Shown: positions 1 to 8,034 of the stretch, piece by piece | Layout: every line of letters starts with the position of its first letter | Position numbering within the stretch: the stretch's first letter is position 1 | Assembly (NCBI RefSeq): GCF_014851685.1 | Contig: NZ_JACVAC010000003.1 | Span: forward strand, 186,001-250,000 | Length of the DNA: 64,000 nucleotides | Reading direction: 5' to 3' | Origin: Pseudomonas sp. PDM05 | GTDB taxonomy: Bacteria; Pseudomonadota; Gammaproteobacteria; Pseudomonadales; Pseudomonadaceae | The notes under the pieces: model-generated | The model's input: only the letters and a program-made list of their open reading frames with translations | Told to the model about the DNA's origin: nothing | Databases searched by the model: none | Translations under genes and position numbers: made by a program

Positions 1-1
1 G

Positions 2-961
2 GACCGTTTGAACTGTGGAACCGATGACGTGGTTCAGAACATGCTGACGAAATTATCCGGCCTGTGGAAAACCCGCGCCGCCGTCAACAACCCACAACCC
101 GACTACTGGAACCTGGCCTTCAACCCGGCCAAGCAGGATTTCAGTGCTTGCCTGCTGCCGTTCCGCGATCACCAGGCGTGGCGCGAAGCCCCGCAGGCCC
201 TGCAATCGCAGTGCCTGTCCTACGCCTGGGGGATCTACAACCTCAAGACCATCTACATCGAATGCGATGTGGTGGTGCCTGCCTGCGAAGACATCATCAA
301 GACCCCACCGCCCAGCCAGAACCGCGCCTTGCTGCAAGACGTGATGTCCCAGGCGCTGCTGGACGAGGCGCTGCATACGCGCATGTCGATCATGGCCTGC
401 AACTACATCTACGACATGCGCAAACTCAAGCCGCTGGACTTCAGCGCGTTCAACCTGGTGACCTGGCGCGAAGGCCTGTTGGCCAACTGCACCGCCGAAT
501 GGGAACGGCGCCTGACCCGCTTTGGGGTCGCGTGCGCCAGTGAGACGCTGATCACCGACTACCTCAAGACCATGGCGGAAGACACCAGCATCCAGGCGAT
601 CTGCCATGAGGTCACCCGCACCCACGCCATGGACGAATGGAGCCATTCCAGCGTGTTCAGTTTCGTCGCGTCCGACATCGTGCACGGCCTGAGCCGCAAG
701 GAGCGCGAGTACCTGCGCGCGGTGATTCTCAAGACCGTGCAGATGTTCGCCAACAACGAAATGGGCGCCTGGTCGAGCGTGTTCGCGATGCTCGACTTCC
801 CCCATGCCCAGGACATCCTGCATGACGTCGGCGACAACAATGAGATCAGCGTCTACACCGACTCGGTCGAAGCCCTGATCGACCGCATCGGCCTGACCGG
901 CAACGGCCTGGGCAACGTCGACAGCGCAATGGACGCCCTTCGCGAAAAGGCCCGCGCATGA
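2..961 (+). CDS. AurF-type diiron N-oxygenase (5' end outside window)
   Basis: This looks like a member of the p-aminobenzoate N-oxygenase (AurF) family, which oxidises amines to hydroxylamine, nitroso or nitro groups at a non-haem diiron centre. Counting from the in-frame TTG at position 8, candidate ligands are E85, E120, H123, E179, H206, E210 and H213. The ExxH and HxxxExxH patterns and the spacing agree with the seven AurF ligands as I recall them, offset by 16-17 residues. That offset, together with the frame being open to base 1, suggests about 16 N-terminal residues lie outside the window; an ATG at 41 is a possible but less likely start. The stop overlaps the next gene's ATG by 4 bases, so the two are translationally coupled. 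The substrate is unknown. Confidence 0.85.
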   Translation, partial: DRLNCGTDDVVQNMLTKLSGLWKTRAAVNNPQPDYWNLAFNPAKQDFSACLLPFRDHQAWREAPQALQSQCLSYAWGIYNLKTIYIECDVVVPACEDIIKTPPPSQNRALLQDVMSQALLDEALHTRMSIMACNYIYDMRKLKPLDFSAFNLVTWREGLLANCTAEWERRLTRFGVACASETLITDYLKTMAEDTSIQAICHEVTRTHAMDEWSHSSVFSFVASDIVHGLSRKEREYLRAVILKTVQMFANNEMGAWSSVFAMLDFPHAQDILHDVGDNNEISVYTDSVEALIDRIGLTGNGLGNVDSAMDALREKARA

Positions 962-2004
962 ACGGCATGACACTTCAGGCGCGCTGCGAAAGCGTTACCC
1001 ATGAAACCGCCGACATCAAGGTCTTCGCCCTGCGCGCCCACGGCGCCAGCGCCGAGTTCCTCGACGGCCTGCGCCCCGGCCGGCATGTGGCGGTGAGTTA
1101 CCCGGACACCACCGGCACGCCGCAGCAGCGCCTGTATTCGATCACCCGCACACCGGCGGCGGACCTGTTTGAAATTGCGGTCAAACGCGAAGGCCACGGC
1201 GGCGTCTCCGACCAATTGCACGCGACCTTGTGCGCAGGCGAAACGGCACCGATGCACTTTGTCGCCGGCGACATTTGCCTGGCCTCGATTGTGGATTGCC
1301 AGCGGGTCGGCATGCTCGCCGGCGGCATTGGTATCACGCTGCCGATCGCCTTGCTGCGCGGCCTGCGCGAACGTGCACAGCGCGGCTTGGCGGTGCCCGA
1401 TGTGGCGCTGGTGTTGTGCGTACCGAGCATTGCCCAGATCCCGTTTTTGCAGGAGCTGCTGGAGCTGGAACTGACCACGGCGTGGTTCGCCTTGCAGGTG
1501 TTTGTCACCCGCGAGACGGTCAAGAGCAACGGCCACTTCAAGGCCGGGCGCCCCGGCGCCGCCGACCTGAGCCTGCTGGGCGCACCCGAGGCCGTGGTGA
1601 TTTGCGGCAGCCAGGCATTTGCCCAAGGCATGCGCGAACACACCACGGCGCTGTTTCCTGACAGCACGCTGTTGATCGAATCGTTCACGCCGGTAGCGGC
1701 CCCCGCAGCGGCGGCCGAATCGCCGTCTAGCGTGCGCTTGCAGCTCAAGGACACCGACCAGGTGGTTGAAGGCCCCGCCGGCCAAAGCCTGCTGGCCATG
1801 CTCGAAGCCGGCGATATTGCCGTGCGCAGTCTGTGCCGGGCAGGGATCTGTGGTGTCTGCCGGGTCAAGGTGTCCGACGGCGACTACACCCTGCAACCGG
1901 ACTTCTGCCTCAGCGATCAGGACAAGCAGCAAGGCTATGCCCTGGCCTGCTGCACCTTCCCGCGTTCCGGGACGCTCAACGTAGACCTGAACCCGCCGGC
2001 ATGA
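958..2004 (+). CDS. FAD/[2Fe-2S] ferredoxin-type oxidoreductase
   Basis: A 348-residue three-domain reductase. The FAD-binding part has RLYS at residues 58-61, the NAD(P)-binding part has GGIGIT at 122-127, and a C-terminal plant-type ferredoxin domain (about 255-345) has C293, C298 and C301 plus C331/C332 as cluster ligands. This layout is that of electron-transfer partners of oxygenases. Its ATG overlaps the stop of the AurF-like gene, so the natural inference is that it feeds electrons from NAD(P)H to the diiron centre. A general vanillate/phenol-type oxygenase reductase is the alternative, but no other oxygenase terminal component is visible. Confidence 0.88.
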   Translation: MNGMTLQARCESVTHETADIKVFALRAHGASAEFLDGLRPGRHVAVSYPDTTGTPQQRLYSITRTPAADLFEIAVKREGHGGVSDQLHATLCAGETAPMHFVAGDICLASIVDCQRVGMLAGGIGITLPIALLRGLRERAQRGLAVPDVALVLCVPSIAQIPFLQELLELELTTAWFALQVFVTRETVKSNGHFKAGRPGAADLSLLGAPEAVVICGSQAFAQGMREHTTALFPDSTLLIESFTPVAAPAAAAESPSSVRLQLKDTDQVVEGPAGQSLLAMLEAGDIAVRSLCRAGICGVCRVKVSDGDYTLQPDFCLSDQDKQQGYALACCTFPRSGTLNVDLNPPA

Positions 2005-2041
2005 ACCGGCACTTAATCGCTTTCACACACGAGTTTTTTCC

Positions 2042-2752
2042 ATGAAGACTGCAATTGCGCTGCGCCACATACATTTCGAGGACGCCGGCACCCTGGAAGC
2101 CGTCCTGGCCGCACAGGGTTACGCACTGCACTACCTTGACCCCCTGCTCGACACACTCGACAGCGCGCACGTGCAAAAGGCCGACCTGCTGATCGTGCTG
2201 GGTGGCCCGATCGGGGCCTACGACGAGCAGCTTTATCCGTTCCTGCATGACGAGCTGGCGCTGATCAACCAGCGTTTGCAGTCGGGCAAACCGATGCTGG
2301 GGATCTGCCTGGGGGCACAACTGATTGCCCGCGCCCTGGGTGCCAAGGTGTACCCGCTGGGCGTCAAGGAAATCGGTTTTTCAGCCCTGACCCTGACCAC
2401 GGCCGGGCAGGATTCGGTGCTCGCGGCGCTGCAAGGCACCCCCGTACTGCACTGGCACGGCGACCAATTCGACATTCCCAAGGATGCCGTGCACCTGGCC
2501 AGCACGGCGGTCGGTGCCCACCAGGCATTCGCCCTGGGTCGCAACGTGCTGGCCCTGCAATTTCACCTCGAAGCCGATGTAAACAAGCTCGAACACTGGC
2601 TGGTCGGCCATGCCTGCGAACTGTCGCAAACCGGCATCAACCCCCACGCCTTGCGCGCCGCCGCCATCGAGCTGGGCGACCGCCTGACCGTGGCCGCCCG
2701 CGCCGTGATCAACGACTGGCTGGACGCACTGGAAACGCCAGCACAGCACTGA
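2042..2752 (+). CDS. class I glutamine amidotransferase (GMP synthase-like)
   Basis: A 236-residue single-domain class I GATase. The nucleophile elbow GICLGAQ places the catalytic Cys at about residue 89, and the FHLE motif gives His175 and Glu177 of the triad. Enzymes of this fold hydrolyse glutamine to supply ammonia or cleave gamma-glutamyl bonds. No synthetase or ligase domain is attached or encoded nearby in the window, so the acceptor is unknown. It lies 37 bases after the reductase gene on the same strand and is probably in the same operon as the AurF-like oxygenase. A stand-alone gamma-glutamyl hydrolase role is equally possible. Confidence 0.85.
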   Translation: MKTAIALRHIHFEDAGTLEAVLAAQGYALHYLDPLLDTLDSAHVQKADLLIVLGGPIGAYDEQLYPFLHDELALINQRLQSGKPMLGICLGAQLIARALGAKVYPLGVKEIGFSALTLTTAGQDSVLAALQGTPVLHWHGDQFDIPKDAVHLASTAVGAHQAFALGRNVLALQFHLEADVNKLEHWLVGHACELSQTGINPHALRAAAIELGDRLTVAARAVINDWLDALETPAQH

Positions 2753-2821
2753 ACAGCAGGCCGTCGACCGTGACAGCCGCCTGAGCGACACCCACTAAAA
2801 ACACAAGGATGAGGAATTAAC

Positions 2822-3184
2822 ATGATCGTAGTTTTGTTTGAGCTGCAAGCGCTGCCGGGCCAGGGCGAGACCTATGTCGATCTGGTCAACAAGCTGACGC
2901 CGATGCTTGAGCCCATGGAAGGCTTCATCTCCGTGGAGTGCTTTCAAAGCACCCTGAACCCCAAGAAAGTCATGTCGGTGACCACCTGGCGCGATGAAGA
3001 AGCCGTGGTCCAATGGCGCAACGTAACCGCGCACCTGTCGGCGCAAAAAGCCGGCCGCGACAAGATCTTCGACGACTACCGCGTGCGCGTGACCTCGGTG
3101 ATCCGTGACTACGGCCTGCGTGATCGGGTCCAGGCGCCGTACAACGAGGTGATCGACGCCCAGCCAGCGGGCGCGACCGTGTAA
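2822..3184 (+). CDS. ABM-family small monooxygenase
   Basis: A 120-residue protein with the ferredoxin-like beta-alpha fold pattern of the antibiotic biosynthesis monooxygenase (ABM) domain. It begins with a short strand, has the typical segment around FISVECF (about residues 36-42), and then a VTTW...EEAVVQW stretch. Family members oxidise quinols or polycyclic substrates without cofactors, degrade haem, or detoxify electrophiles. The start has a strong purine-rich ribosome binding site (AAGGATGAGGA, about 2806-2816). The gene is the last of the four-gene run that begins with the AurF-like oxygenase. The C-terminal extension of about 20 residues is not typical of the minimal domain. Confidence 0.8.
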   Translation: MIVVLFELQALPGQGETYVDLVNKLTPMLEPMEGFISVECFQSTLNPKKVMSVTTWRDEEAVVQWRNVTAHLSAQKAGRDKIFDDYRVRVTSVIRDYGLRDRVQAPYNEVIDAQPAGATV

Positions 3185-3206
3185 CCCTCGGCTTACGCGC
3201 TTGAGC

Positions 3207-3247
3207 AACGCCGGTGTATGGGAATCGCTATCCCGTACACCGGCGTT
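3207..3247. terminator. strong hairpin between convergent genes
   Basis: A perfect 12-bp stem (AACGCCGGTGTA at 3207-3218 with its complement at 3236-3247) is extended by an inner GGGA/TCCC pairing. There is no T-run, so it may act as a bidirectional transcript-end stabiliser rather than a classic intrinsic terminator. It lies between the ABM gene and the chemoreceptor gene, which converge. Confidence 0.6.
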
Positions 3248-3259
3248 GTCGTGTCTGGG

Positions 3260-5236
3260 TCAACGAAAGCGGTCAACCTCATGGCGCAGGCCCGCCGCCA
3301 GTGTCTCCAGCTCCTTGGCGGTAATCGCCAGGTTCGACACCACTTCACGCTGCTCGCTGTTGGCCAGGGCAATGCTTTGCAGGTTGCTGCTGAGCAAGGT
3401 CGCGGTGCTGCTCTGCTCCTGGGTCGCGGTGGTGATCGCGGCAAACTGCTGCCCCGCCGAACGGCTTTGCTCATCGATGCGCGCCAGGGCCGACGCGACA
3501 TCGGCGTTGCGCGACAGGCCTTCCTGCATCAATACGTTGCCATGCTCCATGGTGCTGATGGCGTTGCCGGTCTCCTGCTGGATGCTCTGGATCATCCCGG
3601 AAATCTCGTCGGTGGCCTGGCGGGTACGCGAGGCCAGGTTGCGCACTTCATCGGCCACCACGGCAAACCCACGGCCCTGCTCACCGGCGCGCGCGGCTTC
3701 GATGGCGGCGTTGAGCGCGAGCAGGTTGGTCTGGTCGGCGATGGAGGTAATCACGCCGACGATCCCACCGATTTCCTGGGAACGCTGGCCGAGGGTGTTG
3801 ATCACCGTGGCCGTGCTGTTCAAGGCGGTGGCGATGTGCTCCAGGGACGACGACGCCTCTTGCATCGAATTGCGGCCGATGCGCGTCTGCTGGGCGTTTT
3901 CCTGGGCCAGGCGTTCGGTGCTGCCCATATTGTCGGCAATGTTCAACGAGGTGGCGCTGAACTCTTCCACCGCGCCGGCCATGCTGGTGATCTCGCCGGA
4001 TTGCTGCTCCATGCCTTCATAGGCACCGCCAGACAAACCGGACAACGCCTGGGCGCGGCTGTTGACCTCTTCGGCGGCCTTGCGGATATGCGAAACCATG
4101 GTCGACAGCGCTTCACCCATCTGGTTGAAGCTGCGTGCCAGTTGGCCGATTTCGTCATGGCTGGAGACGTTCAGACGGGCACTCAAATCGCCCGCGCCGA
4201 GGGCTTCGGCCTGGCGTACCAGGTCGCTCAACGGCGCCAGCTTGCTGCGTAGCAACCACACCGTTGCGCCCACCGCCAGCAACATCGCCAGTACGCTGCC
4301 GATGATCAGGCGAATCCCGACCGACCACGTCACGGAGCGAATCTCTGCCTTGGGCATGCTCGCCACCACCGACCACGGCCCACCGTCGAACGGCACCGCG
4401 ACGCTGTAGAAGTCTTCGTTCTTGTCGCTCCAGAAGCGCCCTTCACCCGGCTTTTTCGCCAGGTCGACGATCACTGGGGCCGCCTGGTCCAGCGCCTGCA
4501 CGCCCGCGGGCGGCACCAGCCAGTGTTTCTGCTCATCGAGCAGCGCCAGGGAGCCGGTCTGGCCAATGCGGAAACGCTTGAGGTTATCGAACTGGGCGTT
4601 TTGCGCGTCGGTGTAGTCGAAGCCGACAAACAGCACCGCGATGACTTTGCCCGCGCTATCGCGCACCGGCGTGTACTGGGTCATGTAGGAACGTTCGAAC
4701 AACACTGCACGGCCGACGTAGCTTTGCCCGGCCAGCAGGCGTTGATAGGCCGGATGCTGGTGATCCAGCACGGTGCCGATGGCACGGCTGCCGTCCTGTT
4801 TGGTCAGGGACGTGCTGACGCGCACAAAGTCCTCGCCCGTGCGCACAAACACGGTGGCCACGCCGCCCGAGGTGTCCTTGAACTCATCGACTTCGGCGAA
4901 ATCGTTGTTCAGCACCGCGTTGCCCAGGTACAGGCCCGGGGTCTGCACGCCGGCCACGCTCACCGGCTGGTCGGCACGCACACTCAAACCGGCGCCGAAG
5001 CGCTTCTCGAACAACCCGCTCAAGCGCTGGGTACTTTCGCGCAAGGTGCTGTGGAAGGTGTTGAGTTGATCGGCGAGCAGGCGCGCTTCGCTGGCCAGGT
5101 GTTCCTCGCGGGTGTCGAGGTTGGCGGAGTCGAGGGAACGCAAGGCAAACACCGTACTGCCGCTGATGACGACAGCCAGAATCACGGCGAGCGCGAGGCC
5201 TAGCTGGGAAGCAATCCGAGCACGAGGTTGAGACAT
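3260..5236 (-). CDS. methyl-accepting chemotaxis protein with Cache sensor
   Basis: A 658-residue chemoreceptor. An N-terminal transmembrane helix (about 12-31) is followed by a large periplasmic sensor (about 35-300) that resembles Cache_3/Cache_2 domains, with the segment [10 protein letters not shown]...[17 protein letters not shown] second membrane helix spans about 305-329, then HAMP (330-382) and a long cytoplasmic coiled coil. The conserved hairpin tip is recognisable by [20 protein letters not shown]. The C-terminus lacks an NWETF-like CheR docking tag. Sensor domains of this type usually bind small organic acids or amines, but the ligand cannot be read from the sequence. It is transcribed towards the AurF operon and is monocistronic. 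Confidence 0.93.
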   Translation of the reverse strand: MSQPRARIASQLGLALAVILAVVISGSTVFALRSLDSANLDTREEHLASEARLLADQLNTFHSTLRESTQRLSGLFEKRFGAGLSVRADQPVSVAGVQTPGLYLGNAVLNNDFAEVDEFKDTSGGVATVFVRTGEDFVRVSTSLTKQDGSRAIGTVLDHQHPAYQRLLAGQSYVGRAVLFERSYMTQYTPVRDSAGKVIAVLFVGFDYTDAQNAQFDNLKRFRIGQTGSLALLDEQKHWLVPPAGVQALDQAAPVIVDLAKKPGEGRFWSDKNEDFYSVAVPFDGGPWSVVASMPKAEIRSVTWSVGIRLIIGSVLAMLLAVGATVWLLRSKLAPLSDLVRQAEALGAGDLSARLNVSSHDEIGQLARSFNQMGEALSTMVSHIRKAAEEVNSRAQALSGLSGGAYEGMEQQSGEITSMAGAVEEFSATSLNIADNMGSTERLAQENAQQTRIGRNSMQEASSSLEHIATALNSTATVINTLGQRSQEIGGIVGVITSIADQTNLLALNAAIEAARAGEQGRGFAVVADEVRNLASRTRQATDEISGMIQSIQQETGNAISTMEHGNVLMQEGLSRNADVASALARIDEQSRSAGQQFAAITTATQEQSSTATLLSSNLQSIALANSEQREVVSNLAITAKELETLAAGLRHEVDRFR

Positions 5237-5305
5237 GACAGCTCCTGGCCGAGGCCAGGATCATCCTGATCTCATAGCGCTGCTCGGCAAATTATCGGGT
5301 GGGTA

Positions 5306-5331
5306 GTGTTGGAGTACGATGGTTCCAACAC
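5306..5331. repeat. 8-bp inverted repeat downstream of the LysR gene
   Basis: GTGTTGGA (5306-5313) is complementary to TCCAACAC (5324-5331) across a 10-base spacer. It sits upstream of the chemoreceptor start and downstream of the LysR-type gene, both on the minus strand. It could be an operator for the chemoreceptor gene or an RNA hairpin after the regulator gene; nothing here decides between them. Confidence 0.4.
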
Positions 5332-5413
5332 ACCTACTTCGGCGGCGCCGAGCAATACTTGAGCACTGCACAGGGGTATCACGCAAACGATTGCTATACC
5401 GAGCCGTCCTCCT

Positions 5414-6334
5414 TCAATCGAGGCGCTCTACCGCCGGCAGTGCCATGGCCTGCACCTCGCTCTGGAGAAAGTCCGCCAAGCGGCGCAGGCGCTCACCGCC
5501 GGGACGGGTTTTCGGCCACACCAGATAGTAATTTTCCCCACTGGCCACGGCAGTTGGCCACGGCAGGCTCAATCGCCCCTGGGCGACGTCTTCGGCCACC
5601 ATCAGCAAGTCCCCCATGGACACGCCGTAACCCCGCGCAGCGGCGATCATGCCCAGCTCAAGGGTATCGAACACCTGCCCGCCCTTGAGCGAGACCTGCG
5701 ACGACAAGCCCATGCGTTGCAGCCAGTTGCGCCAGTCACGGCGGTCGGGCGTGGGATGCAGCAACTCGGCAGTGGCCAGGCGCGCAGCGTCCCATGGGCC
5801 GTCGTCCAGCAGGTTCGGCGCGCCCACCGGGATCAACAACTCAGGGAACAGGTAGCAGGCTTCCCAGTCCGCCGGAAAATGCCCGTCGCTCAACAGCACC
5901 GCGCAGTCGAACGGCTCCTGGTTGAAGTCCACCTCGTCCACGCTCATCCACGCGCTGGTCAATTGCACCTCGTTGCCCGGCTGCAACGCGCGGAACCGGC
6001 TGAGCCGCGCCAGCAGCCAGCGCATGGTCAGGGTGGACGGCGCCTTCATGCGCAGGATGTCATCTTCGGCGTTCAAGGTATGGCAGGCCCGCTCAAGGGC
6101 GGCGAAGCCTTCACGCACGCCCGGTAGCAGCAGGCGGGCCGCTTCGGTGAGCTGCAACGTGCGGCCGCTGCGCTGGAACAGGCGGCAGGCGAAATGTTCC
6201 TCCAGGGTGCGGATGTGCCGGCTCACCGCGCTTTGGGTGATGGACAGCTCCTCTGCCGCGCGGGTGAAAGAGTGGTGTCGGGACGCGGCTTCAAATGCGC
6301 GCAACGCGTAAAGCGGAGGAAGACGACGAGACAT
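5414..6334 (-). CDS. LysR-family transcriptional regulator (GcvA-like)
   Basis: A 306-residue LysR-type regulator. The N-terminal winged helix-turn-helix (residues about 6-65) contains LYALRAFEAASRHHSFTRAAEEL and TQSAVSRHI. The C-terminal substrate-binding domain (about 90-295) is of the GcvA subtype. I chose the ATG at 6334 over an upstream in-frame GTG/ATG at 6379 because family members start just before the RLPPLYALRAFE motif. It is divergent from the MATE efflux gene and therefore a candidate regulator of it. By position it corresponds to PA5293 of PAO1. Confidence 0.92.
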   Translation of the reverse strand: MSRRLPPLYALRAFEAASRHHSFTRAAEELSITQSAVSRHIRTLEEHFACRLFQRSGRTLQLTEAARLLLPGVREGFAALERACHTLNAEDDILRMKAPSTLTMRWLLARLSRFRALQPGNEVQLTSAWMSVDEVDFNQEPFDCAVLLSDGHFPADWEACYLFPELLIPVGAPNLLDDGPWDAARLATAELLHPTPDRRDWRNWLQRMGLSSQVSLKGGQVFDTLELGMIAAARGYGVSMGDLLMVAEDVAQGRLSLPWPTAVASGENYYLVWPKTRPGGERLRRLADFLQSEVQAMALPAVERLD

Positions 6335-6383
6335 AGGGAAGGCTCCGACAGCAGGATGCCGAAACCCTACCAGAATCATTCAG

Positions 6384-6402
6384 GCATGAGTTTTAATCAT
6401 GC
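6384..6402. promoter_or_regulatory. candidate LysR operator between regulator and MATE gene
   Basis: An inverted repeat GCATGA (6384-6389) / TCATGC (6397-6402) lies in the AT-rich gap between the divergent LysR and MATE genes. LysR-type proteins typically bind imperfect dyads of the T-N11-A kind in such gaps. The assignment is inference from position and symmetry only. Confidence 0.5.
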
Positions 6403-6486
6403 AAGTGATCGCTTTTATCCCTTTGTGCAATAGGCCCAGAGCGCCGAGAATCAACCCTTCCACAACCCTATGACTTTTTGAGCGTG

Positions 6487-7890
6487 ATGATCATGCAGCA
6501 TCCGGCACGTACCGAACTCTGGGCCATTCTGCGGCTGTCAGGGCCGTTGATTGCCTCACAGTTGGCGCACATGTTGATGGTGCTGACCGACACGCTGATG
6601 ATGGCCCGCCTGAGCCCCGAAGCATTGGCCGGCGGAGGCCTGGGCGCGGCCAGCTATTCGTTCGTGTCGATTTTCTGCATCGGCGTGATTGCGGCGGTGG
6701 GCACCCTGGTAGCGATCCGGCATGGCGCGGGCGACATCGACGGTGCAACACGCCTGACCCAGGCCGGGCTGTGGCTGGCCTGGCTGATGGCGCTGGCCGC
6801 CGCCCTGCTGCTGTGGAACCTCAAGCCGGTGCTGCTGATGTTCGGCCAGACCGAAACCAACGTGCACGCCGCCGGGCAATTCCTCACGATCCTGCCCTTC
6901 GCCCTGCCCGGCTACCTGAGCTTCATGGCCTTGCGCGGTTTCACCAGCGCCATCGGCAAGGCCACCCCGGTGATGGTGATCAGCCTGTGTGGCACGGTGC
7001 TCAACTACCTGCTCAACCACGCCTTGATCGAAGGCATGTTCGGCTTGCCGAAACTGGGTTTGATGGGCATCGGCCTGGTGACCGCGATTGTGGCCAACGG
7101 CATGGCGTTGGCGTTGATGTGGTACATCCGCAGCAACCGCGCCTATGCTGCCTACCCGCTGGGCACCGGCCTCCTACGCCTGAACACGCACTATCTGCGC
7201 GAACTGTGGCGCCTGGGCCTGCCGATTGGCGGCACCTATGCGGTCGAGGTCGGACTGTTTGCCTTCGCCGCGCTGTGCATGGGCACCATGGGCAGCACGC
7301 AGCTGGCGGCGCATCAGATCGCCCTGCAAATCGTCTCGGTGGCCTTCATGGTGCCGGCGGGAATGTCCTACGCGGTGACCATGCGTATCGGCCAGCATTA
7401 CGGTGCCGGGCAACTGCTGCAGGCACGTTTGGCCGGCCGGGTCGGCATCGGCTTTGGCGCCGCGGTGATGTTGGGATTTGCGGCGGTGCTGTGGCTGTTT
7501 TCCGACCCATTGATAGGACTGTTCCTCGACCATAACGACCCGGCATTCCACGACGTGATCGTCCTGGCCGTCAGCTTGCTGGCCGTGGCGGCGTGGTTCG
7601 AGTTGTTCGACGGGGTGCAGACCATTGCCATGGGCTGCATTCGCGGGCTGAAGGACGCCAAGACCACTTTCCTGGTGGGCCTGGGTTGCTATTGGCTGAT
7701 CGGTGCACCGTCGGCGTGGCTGATGGCGTTCACCCTCGGTTGGGGGCCGACAGGCGTGTGGTGGGGTTTGGCGCTGGGGCTGGCGTGTGCGGCGGTGAGC
7801 CTGACGTGGGCGTTTGAGGCGAAGATGAAGCGGATGATCCGCCACGAGCCGCAGGCCCAAGCCACATTTCAGGCGGCACACGCGGAGTAA
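6487..7890 (+). CDS. MATE-family multidrug efflux transporter
   Basis: A polytopic inner-membrane protein of about 467 residues with roughly twelve hydrophobic segments in two homologous halves, as in NorM-type Na+/H+-coupled drug exporters. The N-terminal half opens with LWAILRLSGPLIASQLAHMLM, typical of MATE helix 1, and the second half with LPIGGTYAVEVGLFAF. In-frame ATGs exist at 6487 and 6493, and also a GTG and TTG just upstream; no strong ribosome binding site separates them, and 6487 is a compromise. It is divergent from the LysR gene. By position it matches PA5294. The exported substrate is unknown. Confidence 0.92.
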   Translation: MIMQHPARTELWAILRLSGPLIASQLAHMLMVLTDTLMMARLSPEALAGGGLGAASYSFVSIFCIGVIAAVGTLVAIRHGAGDIDGATRLTQAGLWLAWLMALAAALLLWNLKPVLLMFGQTETNVHAAGQFLTILPFALPGYLSFMALRGFTSAIGKATPVMVISLCGTVLNYLLNHALIEGMFGLPKLGLMGIGLVTAIVANGMALALMWYIRSNRAYAAYPLGTGLLRLNTHYLRELWRLGLPIGGTYAVEVGLFAFAALCMGTMGSTQLAAHQIALQIVSVAFMVPAGMSYAVTMRIGQHYGAGQLLQARLAGRVGIGFGAAVMLGFAAVLWLFSDPLIGLFLDHNDPAFHDVIVLAVSLLAVAAWFELFDGVQTIAMGCIRGLKDAKTTFLVGLGCYWLIGAPSAWLMAFTLGWGPTGVWWGLALGLACAAVSLTWAFEAKMKRMIRHEPQAQATFQAAHAE

Positions 7891-7911
7891 CGACCTAACC
7901 AGGTCTACAAC

Positions 7912-8000
7912 TGTGGGAGCGGGCTTGCTCGCGAATGCGGTGTATCAGTCACTGACTATTTGGCTGACCCAGCGCATTCGCGAGCAAGCCCGCTCCCACA
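7912..8000. repeat. REPIN (paired REP), 89 bp
   Basis: Two REP copies in inverted orientation with perfect 28-base arms (7912-7939 and 7973-8000) and a 33-base spacer. Each arm starts TGTGGGAGCGGGCTTGCTCG. A third, partial and mismatched REP copy follows immediately (8001-8016). It fills the gap between the convergent MATE and GGDEF/EAL genes. Confidence 0.9.
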
Positions 8001-8034
8001 CAAGCCCGCTCGCACAGTCGACCGGCGTTGCAAT

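Noticed and set aside
7912..8016. CRISPR-like repeat array
   Set aside because: The repeats are inverted, scattered singly through the window and not separated by regular spacers; they are REP elements.
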